A stretch of DNA of 64,000 bases from Paracidovorax avenae (GCF_040892545.1 NZ_CP156079.1:4623501-4687500); one strand, 5' to 3'; counted from the first letter of the stretch, positions 44,810 through 53,799 are shown. Made by a program: numbers and translations. The notes: generated by a model from the letters alone, not told the origin.

Positions 44810-46282
44810 TCAGGGATGCGATGCCACGAAACGGCGCGTGGCGTACAGTCCCACCGGCGTCCAGTGCTCCGAGGGCGACATGGCCGTCACCAGCGCATCG
44901 AACTGGGCATCGGCGTCCAGCGTGTTCAGCCGTTCCTTGAAAGCCACCAGATCCGGATCGAGCACGTCTGCCGATCCTGCCGCGCCCGCATCGCTCTTGC
45001 GCGCACGCTGCAGCGCACGGAAGGTGGGGCGGCGGCGCGTTTCGTTGGCGGAGGCAGGCTCGAAGTACGCCTGGCCATCGGCGCTCGCCTCATCGCCACG
45101 GATCCAGTCGTGGATCACCTGCAACTCGTAGGGCGAGAACACGCCGAACATCTCCGAGCGCGGCCCCTGCAGCAGGCCCCAGAAGCGGCTTTCCGCCACC
45201 GGGCGGCCGGGTTGGATCCAGTTCGCCTGCACCAGCGCTTCCAGGAAGGCATCCATGCCCTCGGGCGCCGACAGCCAGTCGTTCACGCTGCGGCCGGCCA
45301 CCTTGCAGTAGTCCGAATGCATGCCCTGGCCGGCGCCGCACTTGGCCTGGAAGATGCGCACCACTTCGGCGCGGATGTCGAAGTCCGCGATCACGCGCGT
45401 GGTGCCCAGGCCCACATCGCCCAGGCGCGCGCCATCGCGCACGCGTTGCCAGAAGGCCTGGGGATCGCCATGGCGCGGCAGCAGGGCCAGGACGGCGTCG
45501 CAGGCCTGCCGCGCATGCCCGGTGTCGGCGTTGTCCACCGTCACGTGCAGCGTGAAATAGTACGGATCGATGCCGAGCTCGTTGAGTTCGTACGACGTGA
45601 CCAGCAGGTGCAGAGGAAGCTGTTCATAGCCCAGGTTGAAGCCGATGACTTCGGGCAGGAACTCTTCGGCGTTCCACGCCAGCGCGAGCTGTACCGCGCC
45701 CTGTTCGTAGAGCGCGTCGGGCAGCGCGGGCCCTTGCGACAGGCCATAGCGCGACAGCAGCTGGCGGTAGAGCAGCACGTGGTTCTTGTCAGGTGCGCCG
45801 TCGCCGAGTTCCTCCAGGTAGGTGCGCACCAGTTCGGCCATGCGCGGATTGCGCGCGTGGCGCAGCACGCCGTAGAGCCAGCTGCCGTCCACCAGCTTGG
45901 TCGGTGCCACGGCCCGCAGGAAGTGCAGCGCATGCGCACGGTTGCGGAAATACCGCCGGCCTCCGCCCGCGCGCCGCGCAGCAAGGTATTCGCCATATTG
46001 CGCAGACACGGCGGCATGGCTCGCGGCCATCCAGTCGTGCAGATCCTCGGGGCGTTCGGGCAGCGAGGCCGGCGGCAGGTCGGCACGCGCCAGCGTATCG
46101 CGCAGCAGTGCGGCGCCCTGTCGCCGTGACTCGGGCGTGGGGGCTGTCTGGTGCAGCGCGGTGTGCAGCGACTGGAAGGGCCCTTCCGGGGCGCGCACGG
46201 GTGCGTGAGTCGGTGTTCGTCGGGGGGCAGGACGGTGGTCCGCGGCGTCGGGCGTGGGGGCGATCAGCGTGGAGGTTCTCAT
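44810..46282 (-). CDS. Iron-containing redox enzyme, haem-oxygenase-like diiron family
   Basis: 490 residues from ATG 46282. The core helices carry likely diiron ligands: E211 and E220 in EVIGFNLGYE, H246 and D250 in LHVTVDN, and H256 in GHARQA. This pattern belongs to the haem-oxygenase-like diiron family that includes oxidases such as UndA and SznF; many members act in natural-product synthesis, but no biosynthetic gene lies nearby. The C-terminal third (GGMHSDYCKVAG-like segment, SRFWGLLQGPRSEMFGVFSPYE) is not recognised. Predicted cytoplasmic. The leader holds a perfect inverted repeat at 46306-46328. Confidence 0.75.
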   Translation of the reverse strand: MRTSTLIAPTPDAADHRPAPRRTPTHAPVRAPEGPFQSLHTALHQTAPTPESRRQGAALLRDTLARADLPPASLPERPEDLHDWMAASHAAVSAQYGEYLAARRAGGGRRYFRNRAHALHFLRAVAPTKLVDGSWLYGVLRHARNPRMAELVRTYLEELGDGAPDKNHVLLYRQLLSRYGLSQGPALPDALYEQGAVQLALAWNAEEFLPEVIGFNLGYEQLPLHLLVTSYELNELGIDPYYFTLHVTVDNADTGHARQACDAVLALLPRHGDPQAFWQRVRDGARLGDVGLGTTRVIADFDIRAEVVRIFQAKCGAGQGMHSDYCKVAGRSVNDWLSAPEGMDAFLEALVQANWIQPGRPVAESRFWGLLQGPRSEMFGVFSPYELQVIHDWIRGDEASADGQAYFEPASANETRRRPTFRALQRARKSDAGAAGSADVLDPDLVAFKERLNTLDADAQFDALVTAMSPSEHWTPVGLYATRRFVASHP

Positions 46283-46305
46283 GATGGGGTACCGGATGGC
46301 GTATG

Positions 46306-46328
46306 CCCCATGGTTCCCCACCATGGGG
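46306..46328. promoter_or_regulatory. Perfect inverted repeat in the diiron-protein leader
   Basis: CCCCATGGT (46306-46314), TCCCC, ACCATGGGG (46320-46328): 9-bp arms with a 5-base loop, 24 bases upstream of ATG 46282 on the minus strand. It could be an operator or an mRNA hairpin near the ribosome site. No T run follows, so it is not a terminator of xdhC, whose stop lies further away at 46407. Confidence 0.6.
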
Positions 46329-46406
46329 CTGCACTCCATCGGTGCGTGGCCCCCCTCCCGGTCGGCCCCCTCCTACGGTCCCATCGGCGCACGCGCCGCG
46401 CCCGCG

Positions 46407-47489
46407 TCAGGCGGCCGCTGCGCCACCGTGGAGTGTCCGGCCGCAGGCCGCGCCCACGGCGGCATCGCCATGGATGAGTGCGGCTTCGGTCATGCGCGAC
46501 GCGGCAGGCAGCATGGCGCCGTTCTTCGCCGCGAGCACCTCGGCCAGCACGCTCACGGCGATCTCCGGCGGCGTGCGGCTGCCGATCGCCAGGCCGATGG
46601 GCCCGCGCAGGCGCGCGAGCGCGTCCTCGCCGATGCCGAAATGCTCGCGCAGCCGCTGCCGCCGCGCCGCCGTGGTGGCAGCCGACCCGATCGCGCCCAC
46701 GTAGAACGCGTCGCCCTGCAGGGCTTCCAGCAGCGCGAGATCGTCCAGCTTCGGATCGTGGGTGAGCGCGATGACGCAGGTGCGCGCGTCCATGCCCATC
46801 GCCAGCACGGCATCGTCGGGCATCCCGTCGACGAGTTCCACGCCGGGCAGGTTCCAGCCCATCCGGTGCTCCTCGCGCGGGTCGCAGACGCCCACCGCGA
46901 AGCCGCAGGGAATCGCCATCGCCGCGAGGCACTGCGCGAGTGCCCCCGCGCCGATGAGCAGCATGCGGTGCGAGGGCCCCAGGCGCTGCGCCAGCGTGTC
47001 GCCATGGTCGAGCAGCGAGGGCGCGCCCTGCACGGGCGCGGCGAGGTTCTCGGTCGAGAGCGTTACCGCACCGTCCGCGCAGCGCAGGTGCCGCCATACC
47101 ACGCGGCGCTCCTGCAGCCACTGGACGAGGCGCCGCAGCCACAGCGTGTCGGGGTCGTACTCGAGCAGCAGCTCCAGCGTGCCGCCGCACGGCAGGCCGA
47201 AGCGGTGCGCCTCGTCGGCGCTGAGCCCGTAGCGCACGCGCTCGGGCGGTCGCCCGGCCCACTGCGCAGCGCCCGGCAGGCAGCGCTGCAGCAGGTCGTC
47301 CTCGATGCAGCCGCCGGACACCGAGCCTTCGATCAGGCCGTCGTCCCGCAGCGCCATCCACGAGCCCACGGGCCGCGGCGACGAGCCCCAGGTACGCAAC
47401 ACGGTAGCGAGCACGGCGTGGCGGCCGGCGGCGCGCCAGTCGTGCAGCGTGCGGGCCACGCGCAATTCGGGTGCGGATTCGTGCGTCAC
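46407..47489 (-). CDS. xdhC: XdhC family molybdenum-cofactor insertion protein
   Basis: 360 residues from GTG 47489, overlapping the molybdenum subunit stop (GTGA). N-terminal XdhC/CoxI domain with ATVLRTWGSSPRPVGSWMAL and GSVSGGCIEDDLL, and a C-terminal Rossmann-like domain with RMLLIGAGALAQCLAAMA and FYVGAIGSAATTAARR. XdhC proteins bind sulfurated molybdenum cofactor and load it into xanthine-dehydrogenase-type enzymes. Last gene of the operon, as expected for a maturation factor. Confidence 0.92.
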   Translation of the reverse strand: MTHESAPELRVARTLHDWRAAGRHAVLATVLRTWGSSPRPVGSWMALRDDGLIEGSVSGGCIEDDLLQRCLPGAAQWAGRPPERVRYGLSADEAHRFGLPCGGTLELLLEYDPDTLWLRRLVQWLQERRVVWRHLRCADGAVTLSTENLAAPVQGAPSLLDHGDTLAQRLGPSHRMLLIGAGALAQCLAAMAIPCGFAVGVCDPREEHRMGWNLPGVELVDGMPDDAVLAMGMDARTCVIALTHDPKLDDLALLEALQGDAFYVGAIGSAATTAARRQRLREHFGIGEDALARLRGPIGLAIGSRTPPEIAVSVLAEVLAAKNGAMLPAASRMTEAALIHGDAAVGAACGRTLHGGAAAA

Positions 47490-49873
47490 TGCGGTGCGTC
47501 CATCGCCTGTGCCACCACCCCGGCGGGCACATGTTCCATGGGTTGGGGCGTTGCGCCGGCCGCAGGCCGCATCACCTTGTCGGGCGTCATCGGCGTGGAG
47601 CGCACACGCCGGCCGGTGGCATGGAAGATCGCGTTGCACACCGCCGCGGCCACGCCGACGATGCCGATCTCGCCCACCCCCTTGGCGCCCAGCCGGCTCA
47701 CGATGCGGTCGTCCTCCTGCACGAAGATCACGTCGATGGGCGGCGTGTCGGCGTTGGATGCGATGTGGTATTCGGCGTAGTTGTGGTTCATGAACCGGCC
47801 CAGCGCATGGTCGGTCTGCGTCTCTTCGTGCAGCGCCTGGCTGATGCCCCACACCACCCCGCCGGTGATCTGGCTGTGCGCCGTCTTGGCGCTCAGGATG
47901 CGGCCCGCCGCGATCGCGCTCACCACGCGGGTCACGCGCACGGTGCCGAGTTCCTCGTCCACCTTCACCTCGCAGAACACGGCCGAGTGCGTGGCGCGCA
48001 CGTAGTTCTTCTGCTTGAGCACGTTGGGCAGCAGCAGGTAGCGGGCCTCCACCTGCGAGCGGCCCTGGGCGGCGAGGATGTCGGTGAAGGCCATGCCGCG
48101 ATCATGCACGGGCGCACCGCGGCGGCGCAGGCGGCCGTCCACGAACTCCACGTCGCGCAGCAGCGTGCGCTCGAAGCCCGAGCCGCGCGTGCGCTGCGCC
48201 AGCGCCCACAGCAGGCGGCGCAGCTTCTCGCAGGCGCCCTCCACCGCCGAGCCGACGGTGGCCACGTGGGACGAGCCCCCTTCGATCGGCGCCACCGGCA
48301 GCGTGGAGTCGCCCAGGCGGAAGGTCACGTTCTCCAGCGGCAGGCCCATCGCCTCGGCAGCGATCATCGACATCACCGTATACGTGCCGGTGCCGATGTC
48401 GGACGCCGCACTGCTCACTTCCAGGCGGCCGTCGGCATGCAGCACCGCGCGCACCCTGGCGAACATCTGCATCGCATCCCAGGTGCCGGTGGCCATGCCC
48501 CAGCCCACGAGTTCGCGGCCTTCGCGCATCGAGCGCGGCTCGACCGGCCGGCCGTCCCAGCCGAAGCGGGCCGCGCCCAGGCCGTAGCAGGCGCGCAATT
48601 CCTTGGTGGAGAACGGCAGGTCCTTGGAGGCGTCGCGGTCGGCGTAGTTCTTCAGCCGCAGCGCGAGCGGGTCCATGCGCAATGCGTAGGCCAGTTCGTC
48701 CATGGCGACCTCGAGCGCATGCACGCCGTGCGCCGCTCCGGGTGCGCGCATGTCGATGGGCGTGTACTGGTCCAGCGGCACGAGGCGATAGCCCAGCCGC
48801 ACGTTGTCGCAGCGGTAGAGCTGGCCGGACCAGTTCACCACCACCTCCACATAGTCTTCCATGCGCGACGTCTCAGCCACCGCCTCGTGCACGATGGCGC
48901 GCAGCGTCCCGTCCCGGTCGGCCGCGAGCTTCAGGCGCTGCCAGGTCTCGGGCCGGTGGCCGAAGGTGAACATCTGCTGGCGCGTGAGCACCACGCGCAC
49001 CGAGCACTGCAGGTGCAGCGCCGCCATCACGGCGAGCACGAGCTGGTATTGCGGGCGCAGCCCCGAGCCGAACGCGCCGCCCACGAACGGGTTGCGCACC
49101 GTGACCTCGTCCCCGCCCAGACCGAACACGCGCGAGACCAGCCAGCGGCTGTTCTGCGGGCTCTGGGTCTTGTCGTAGATGGTGAGGTGGCCGTCTTCCG
49201 CGCGCAGCACGGTGGAGGCGTGCATCTCCATCGGGTTGTGGTGCTCCACGCCGCTGTAGTACTCGGCCTCGATCTTCACGGGCGCGCGCTCGAAGGCGCC
49301 GTCGGCATCGCCGCTCGGCTTCGGCGGCGGCGAATAGCCGGCCTTCATGCGGCTGGGGTCCCGCGCACGGCCCAGGTGGCGCAGCAGGTGCGTCTCGTGG
49401 TGCTCCACCTCGTAGTCGATCTCCACCAGCGACGCCGCGCAGCGCGCCGCCTCGAACGTGCAGGCCACCACCAGCGCGACGGGCTGGCCGCTGTAGCGCA
49501 CCACGTCGTCCAGCAACGGCTTGAAGGGCGAGCCACCGGGGGCCGTCATGTCCTTGTAGAACAGGTCCATGGAGCGGACCTCCGGGCGGTTCTCGTGCGT
49601 GATGATGTCCAGCACGCCCGGCACCGCGCGGGCACGCTCGAGGCGCATGCGCAGGATGCGGCCTTTGGCGATGCTGCTGTTGACCACCACGCCGAAGGCC
49701 ATGCCCTCGTCGTGGTGCTCGGCCGCATAGCGCGCCCGGCCCGTCACCTTCAGGCGCCCGTCCACGCGCGAGACGGGCATGCCCAGTTTCACCGGCCCGG
49801 TGCCGGCGTCGGCGCGGGGCTGCTGCCCCGCCTGCGCGCGGTCCGCCGCTTCGTTCGGCATCGGTGCGTTCAT
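47486..49873 (-). CDS. Molybdenum-cofactor subunit of a xanthine dehydrogenase-family enzyme (PaoC-like)
   Basis: 795 residues. LGMPVSRVDGRLKVTGRARYAAEH opens the aldehyde oxidase/xanthine dehydrogenase domain. The cofactor-binding part holds NPFVGGAFGSGLRPQYQLVLAVMAALH, MRAPGAAHGVHALEVAMDELA, and the region of the catalytic Glu in GVGEIGIVGVAAAVCNAI near the C-terminus. Subunit size and three-subunit arrangement match PaoABC-type aldehyde oxidoreductase better than xanthine dehydrogenase, but the substrate is not readable. Coupled to both neighbours by 4-bp overlaps. Confidence 0.92.
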   Translation of the reverse strand: MNAPMPNEAADRAQAGQQPRADAGTGPVKLGMPVSRVDGRLKVTGRARYAAEHHDEGMAFGVVVNSSIAKGRILRMRLERARAVPGVLDIITHENRPEVRSMDLFYKDMTAPGGSPFKPLLDDVVRYSGQPVALVVACTFEAARCAASLVEIDYEVEHHETHLLRHLGRARDPSRMKAGYSPPPKPSGDADGAFERAPVKIEAEYYSGVEHHNPMEMHASTVLRAEDGHLTIYDKTQSPQNSRWLVSRVFGLGGDEVTVRNPFVGGAFGSGLRPQYQLVLAVMAALHLQCSVRVVLTRQQMFTFGHRPETWQRLKLAADRDGTLRAIVHEAVAETSRMEDYVEVVVNWSGQLYRCDNVRLGYRLVPLDQYTPIDMRAPGAAHGVHALEVAMDELAYALRMDPLALRLKNYADRDASKDLPFSTKELRACYGLGAARFGWDGRPVEPRSMREGRELVGWGMATGTWDAMQMFARVRAVLHADGRLEVSSAASDIGTGTYTVMSMIAAEAMGLPLENVTFRLGDSTLPVAPIEGGSSHVATVGSAVEGACEKLRRLLWALAQRTRGSGFERTLLRDVEFVDGRLRRRGAPVHDRGMAFTDILAAQGRSQVEARYLLLPNVLKQKNYVRATHSAVFCEVKVDEELGTVRVTRVVSAIAAGRILSAKTAHSQITGGVVWGISQALHEETQTDHALGRFMNHNYAEYHIASNADTPPIDVIFVQEDDRIVSRLGAKGVGEIGIVGVAAAVCNAIFHATGRRVRSTPMTPDKVMRPAAGATPQPMEHVPAGVVAQAMDAPQ

Positions 49874-50952
49874 GGTTGCGCGTCCTGCACGTGGCCGGCA
49901 CCCAGTTCGCCGGTATTGGTGAGTTCGCCGCCCTTCGCCATCTCCAGCGCGCGCACGATGGCCCGGCGGGCCAGTTCGATCTTGAAGCGGTTGTCGCCCG
50001 GCCCGCCGGGCGCGCCGTGGCCGCGCGCCCCCTGCAGCATCCGCCCGGCCGCCTGCGCGAACGCCTCGGCCGTCGGCTCCCGGCCCGCCAGGGCCTCCTC
50101 GGCCTCCGGCACGCGCCAGGGCTTGTGTGCCACGCCGCCCACGGCAATGCGCGCCGCACGGATGCGGCCATCCTCGCCCAGGTCCAGCCCCGCCGCGACC
50201 GACACCAGCGCGAATGCGTACGAAGCGCGGTCGCGCACCTTCAGGTAGGCGCCATGCCGCGCGAAGCCCTGCGCCGGCAGGGCGATGTGGGTGATGAGCT
50301 CATCGCCCGCCAGCACCGTGTCGCGATCCGGCTCATTGCCGGGCAGCCGGTGGAAGTCGGCGAAGGCAATGGTGCGCTCGCCACGCGGGGAGCGCACGTG
50401 CACCACGGCCTCCAGTGCCGCCAGGGCCACGCACATGTCGGACGGATGCGTGGCGATGCAATGGTCGCTGGTTCCCAGGATGGCCAGTTGCCGCGCGAGC
50501 CCGTCGCGCGCCGGGCAGCCCGTGCCGGGCTCGCGCTTGTTGCACGGCACGGCCACGTCGTAGAAATAGTGGCAGCGCGTGCGCTGCAACAGGTTGCCAC
50601 CGTTGGTGGCCATGTTGCGGATCTGTGGCGAGGCCCCGGCAAGGATGGCGGCCGCCAGCAGCGGATAGCGCTCGCGCACCAGCGGATGCTTCGCGGTGGC
50701 GGCATTGCGGGCCAGCGCACCCAGGCGCACGCCGCCGCCCTCGGCCTCCTCGATCCCCGCGAACGGCAGGCGCCCCACATCCACGAGGCGGCGCGGCCGC
50801 ATCACGCTCTCCTTCATCAGGTCGATGAGGTTGGTGCCGCCGGCGATGAACTTCGCGGGCAGCGCCCGCTCGCTCGCATGGTGCATGCCCTGCGGCATGG
50901 TGGCGAGCGCCATCTCGGTGTCGGCCGCCGGCACGTAGTCGAAACCCCTCAT
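49870..50952 (-). CDS. FAD and iron-sulfur subunit of the molybdenum hydroxylase (PaoB-like)
   Basis: 360 residues. FAD-binding domain with AKFIAGGTNLIDLMKESV and GASPQIRNMATNGGNLLQRTRC. An extra cluster motif follows, RTRCHYFYD then PCNKREPGTGCPA, the Cys pattern that holds an additional 4Fe-4S cluster in PaoB and 4-hydroxybenzoyl-CoA reductase subunits. ATHPSDMCVALAALEAVV and the C-terminal CODH-type domain complete it. It passes electrons from the molybdenum site to an acceptor. Overlaps both neighbours by ATGA. Confidence 0.92.
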   Translation of the reverse strand: MRGFDYVPAADTEMALATMPQGMHHASERALPAKFIAGGTNLIDLMKESVMRPRRLVDVGRLPFAGIEEAEGGGVRLGALARNAATAKHPLVRERYPLLAAAILAGASPQIRNMATNGGNLLQRTRCHYFYDVAVPCNKREPGTGCPARDGLARQLAILGTSDHCIATHPSDMCVALAALEAVVHVRSPRGERTIAFADFHRLPGNEPDRDTVLAGDELITHIALPAQGFARHGAYLKVRDRASYAFALVSVAAGLDLGEDGRIRAARIAVGGVAHKPWRVPEAEEALAGREPTAEAFAQAAGRMLQGARGHGAPGGPGDNRFKIELARRAIVRALEMAKGGELTNTGELGAGHVQDAQP

Positions 50953-51620
50953 GCTGCCTCCTCCCCGGCTGGCGCCGGCCGGGACTGCGGTGTGGCCTGC
51001 ACTGCGTGCGCGGAGGGCCGCTCGGGACCGCGCAGCGGCACACCCGCCACCTCGGCGACGGCCTGCACGATCTGCGGGTATGCGCCGCAGCGGCACAGGT
51101 TGCCGCTCATGCGCTCGCGGATGTCGTCGGCCGTGCGCACGCCACCTTCGTTGAGCAGACCCGCAGCGGAGCACAGCTGCCCCGGCGTGCAGTAGCCGCA
51201 CTGGAATGCATCGTGGTCGATGAAGGCCTGCTGCAGAGGATGCAGCACATCCGAGTCGCGTCGGGCATCACCGGACGCCGCACCGGCCTCGCCCCCTGCA
51301 CCCGCTCCGTCCTGCAGGCCGGCGAGGCCCTCCACGGTGGTGATGTGCGCGCCGTCGTGCATCACGGCGAGCGTCAGGCAACTGTTGATGCGCTGCCCAT
51401 CCAACAGCACCGTGCAGGCACCGCACTGTCCGTGGTCGCAGCCCTTCTTCGTGCCGGTGAGCTGGAGCAGGTCGCGCAGCGTGTCGAGCAACGTGGCCCA
51501 GCAGGGTATGTCGAGGTGCTGTGGCGTTCCGTTCACGTGCAGGCGTATGGCGTGGATCGACACGGCGGATTCGGCCGGACCGCTGGCGCGGGCGACCGAC
51601 GTGGGGTGGCTGGATGACAT
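50949..51620 (-). CDS. 2Fe-2S subunit of the molybdenum hydroxylase (PaoA-like)
   Basis: 223 residues. A ferredoxin domain with GCDHGQCGACTVLLDG and INSC, then a second 2Fe-2S domain with QCGYCTPGQ and GNLCRCGAYPQI. The insertion QDGAGAGGEAGAASGDARRD between them is low-complexity. Unlike E. coli PaoA there is no obvious twin-arginine signal at the N-terminus (starts SSSHPTSVARASG), suggesting a cytoplasmic enzyme. First gene of the operon; divergent from the MobA-like gene across 204 bp. Confidence 0.93.
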   Translation of the reverse strand: MSSSHPTSVARASGPAESAVSIHAIRLHVNGTPQHLDIPCWATLLDTLRDLLQLTGTKKGCDHGQCGACTVLLDGQRINSCLTLAVMHDGAHITTVEGLAGLQDGAGAGGEAGAASGDARRDSDVLHPLQQAFIDHDAFQCGYCTPGQLCSAAGLLNEGGVRTADDIRERMSGNLCRCGAYPQIVQAVAEVAGVPLRGPERPSAHAVQATPQSRPAPAGEEAA

Positions 51621-51824
51621 CTCGCTTCCTTCACGGCCGGTGGACGGACCAGTGTCGTCGGCAGGTGCGGCGGGACCTGTAGGAAGATCGCGCGCCCATG
51701 GTCGGCCTGGAGCGGTCCATCCGCCCGGTACGCCCTGCGGCGCGGCGCCTCGCCAGGACCGCTTCTCCGGATCGCACCGGCCGCCCTGGTGGCGCAAGGC
51801 AGCGCCGCGCCGTATGCTCCGGCC

Positions 51825-52514
51825 ATGCCTTCCGTGCCCCCATCCGGCCTGCGTCCGCCCTCCACCGTTCCTGCCGGGCATCCGGATGCAGGGGCCGCAC
51901 CCGTGGTGGCCGGCGTCATCCTGGCAGCCGGCGCATCGTCGCGCTTCGGCAGCGACAAGCGCCGCGCCCTGCTGCCGGGCGGCACGCCACTGCTCGCCGC
52001 CGTGGCCGGGTCTTTCGCCCGCGTCTTCGTGCGGACCGCCGTGGTCATGCCCCCCCATGACGACTTCGGCCTGGAACTCTGCGCACGCCTCGGGCTCGAC
52101 GCCGTGCCGAACGAGCGCTGCAGCGAAGGCCAGGGCACCTCGCTCGCGGCAGCCATGCACTGGGCGCTGGCACAGCCCCACCTGCAGGCCGTGGTGGTCG
52201 GCCTGGCGGACATGCCCTGGGTGCGCGACGACACGCTGGCGGCGCTGCGCGATGCGCTGGTGCAGTCCCCCGGAGAACCCGCGATGCCGCTCTGGCAGGG
52301 CCGCCCGGGCAATCCGCGCGGCATTCCACGGCGGTATTTCGCGCCCCTGGCACAGGCCAGCGGCGCGCAGGCGGCCGCGCACCGCATCGCGTGGGATGCG
52401 GCACGTACCGTCGCGGTGGATGACCCGGGCATCCTGCGCGACGTGGATACGCCGGCCGATCTGGCCGGCGGTGCGGAGGATATGCGCCGCCCCTGCGACG
52501 GCACGAGCGCGTGA
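51825..52514 (+). CDS. MobA-like nucleotidyltransferase (molybdenum cofactor cytidylyl or guanylyl transferase type)
   Basis: 229 residues from ATG 51825. The nucleotide-binding signature GVILAAGASSRFGSDKRRALLPGG is clear, with VVGLADMPWVRDDT for metal binding and GNPRGIPRRYF and VDDPGILRDVDTPADL near the end. This is the MocA/MobA-like family that attaches a nucleotide to molybdopterin. PaoABC-type enzymes use the cytosine dinucleotide form, so a MocA role for the adjacent operon is likely (inference). A 25-residue Pro-rich leader precedes the domain. Confidence 0.85.
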   Translation: MPSVPPSGLRPPSTVPAGHPDAGAAPVVAGVILAAGASSRFGSDKRRALLPGGTPLLAAVAGSFARVFVRTAVVMPPHDDFGLELCARLGLDAVPNERCSEGQGTSLAAAMHWALAQPHLQAVVVGLADMPWVRDDTLAALRDALVQSPGEPAMPLWQGRPGNPRGIPRRYFAPLAQASGAQAAAHRIAWDAARTVAVDDPGILRDVDTPADLAGGAEDMRRPCDGTSA

Positions 52515-52535
52515 TGTCGCCAACCCGCCGCGCTG

Positions 52536-52561
52536 GCGCGCCGCCTGTTCCGGCGGCGCGC
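52536..52561. terminator. GC-rich inverted repeat between convergent genes
   Basis: GCGCGCCGCC (52536-52545) and GGCGGCGCGC (52552-52561) form a perfect 10-bp stem with a TGTTCC loop, between the MobA-like stop (52514) and the nitroreductase stop (52569). No T run follows on either side, so it may act as a pause or RNA-end stabiliser rather than a complete terminator. Confidence 0.55.
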
Positions 52562-52568
52562 AGCCCGG

Positions 52569-53204
52569 TCAGCGCACTTCCGTAACGAACTGGCCGCGCG
52601 GGCGGCGCACCTTCTCCAGGTTGACCAGCCAGTCGCCCTCGGGCTGGCGGTAGCCCAGCGGCAGGAGGGTGACGCTGCGCAGCCCGCGCGCGCGCAGGCC
52701 CAGGATCTCGTCCACCGCCTCGGGCTGGAAGCCTTCCATGGGCGTGCTGTCCACCTGCTCGGCGGCAGCGGCGATCAGTGCTGCGCCGAAGCCGATGTAG
52801 GCCTGCCGTGCGGCATGCTGGAAGTTCACCTCCGCGCCGCGCTGCGGGTACGAACCCAGCAGCATGTTGCGGTAGTTCTCCCAGCCTTCGTTGCGGAAGC
52901 CGCGCACTTCGTTGGTGTAGTCGAACATCGCATTGATGCGCTCGGCCGTGTAGTCGTCCCAGGCCGCGAACACCAGCAGGTGCGACCCGTCCGTCACCTG
53001 GGCCTGGTTCCACGCCACCTCGCGGATGCGGGCGCGCACGTCGGGGTTCGTCACCACGATGACCTCGAAGGGCTGCAGGCCGCTGGAGGTGGGCGCCAGC
53101 CGGGCCGCCTCCACGATGCGGTCCACCTTGTCCTGCGGCACGGCGCGGGAGGGGTCCATCTTCTTCGTGGCGTAGCGCCACTGCAGCACGTCGAGCAATT
53201 CCAT
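52569..53204 (-). CDS. Nitroreductase family NAD(P)H oxidoreductase
   Basis: 211 residues from ATG 53204. WRYATKKMDPSRAVPQDKVDRIVEAARLAPTSSG is the FMN-binding opening of NfsB-type nitroreductases, followed by GLQPFEVIVV, HAARQAYIGFGAAL and TPMEGFQPEAVDEIL. These are homodimeric flavoenzymes that reduce quinones, nitro compounds or dihydropteridine; the true substrate is unknown. Cytoplasmic and apparently monocistronic. Confidence 0.92.
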   Translation of the reverse strand: MELLDVLQWRYATKKMDPSRAVPQDKVDRIVEAARLAPTSSGLQPFEVIVVTNPDVRARIREVAWNQAQVTDGSHLLVFAAWDDYTAERINAMFDYTNEVRGFRNEGWENYRNMLLGSYPQRGAEVNFQHAARQAYIGFGAALIAAAAEQVDSTPMEGFQPEAVDEILGLRARGLRSVTLLPLGYRQPEGDWLVNLEKVRRPRGQFVTEVR

Positions 53205-53335
53205 GGTGTCGGGTCCTGGTAGTTGGGTTGGGAATGTCAGGAACGGCCGAGTGTAGGAGCGGCCGCGAGGCCGCGCTCGCACGGGGAATTGCACGCCGTG
53301 GTACAAGGCCGCGCCACCGGGCACGGCGCCCGCCG

Positions 53336-53731
53336 TCAGCCGAACAGCCCGCCCTCGTCCAGCAGCGCGAAGGCGATCTCCGGCCGCCGCTCCATTCCGC
53401 GGCGGATGGCCGCGGCGATCGCCTGCCGCGTCTTGCGGCACAGCCCGCGCTGCTCGTGCACCAGGATGGCGATCCCGCGCAGCGTGCGCACCTCGCTCGC
53501 CCCCTGCGAAATGCTCAGCCGGATGCCCAGCTGCTCCTCCAGCCGCGCCTCCATGCGGCGCAGGTCCGCCAGGCTCTCGATGGCCTCCAGGCGCTGCACC
53601 AGGCGCTTCTCCTCGTCGCGCGTGAGCCGCAGCACCCGGCGGTCCGCGTCCGGCGCCGCGAGCATCGCCTGCAGGTCGCAATTGCAGGCGCCGGGCGGGC
53701 ACTCCGTGCGCACCGGCACGGGGAAGGACAT
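53336..53731 (-). CDS. Unknown protein with N-terminal CPPGACNC motif
   Basis: 131 residues from ATG 53731 (two further ATG codons up to 53767 would add 12). The start region TECPPGACNCDLQ has three Cys close together, suggesting metal or cluster binding. A helical body follows: RLTRDEEKRLVQRLEAIESLADLRRMEARLEEQL, then a strand-like VRTLRGIAILVHEQRGLCRKTRQAIAAAI. No signal peptide. Not recognised. It lies between the nitroreductase and NrtR-like genes on the same strand, with gaps of 131 and 68 bases. Confidence 0.65.
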   Translation of the reverse strand: MSFPVPVRTECPPGACNCDLQAMLAAPDADRRVLRLTRDEEKRLVQRLEAIESLADLRRMEARLEEQLGIRLSISQGASEVRTLRGIAILVHEQRGLCRKTRQAIAAAIRRGMERRPEIAFALLDEGGLFG

Positions 53732-53799
53732 CGCGGAAGAAGGGGGCGGGGACATGCCGGCGGACATCGTGCCCGCATTCTAGAAAGGCCTGGACGGGT

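Noticed and set aside
53257..53278. Hairpin-like GAGCGGCC/GGCCGCGCTC near the nitroreductase promoter
   Set aside because: The arms need a two-base bulge, and short GC palindromes are common by chance in this sequence.
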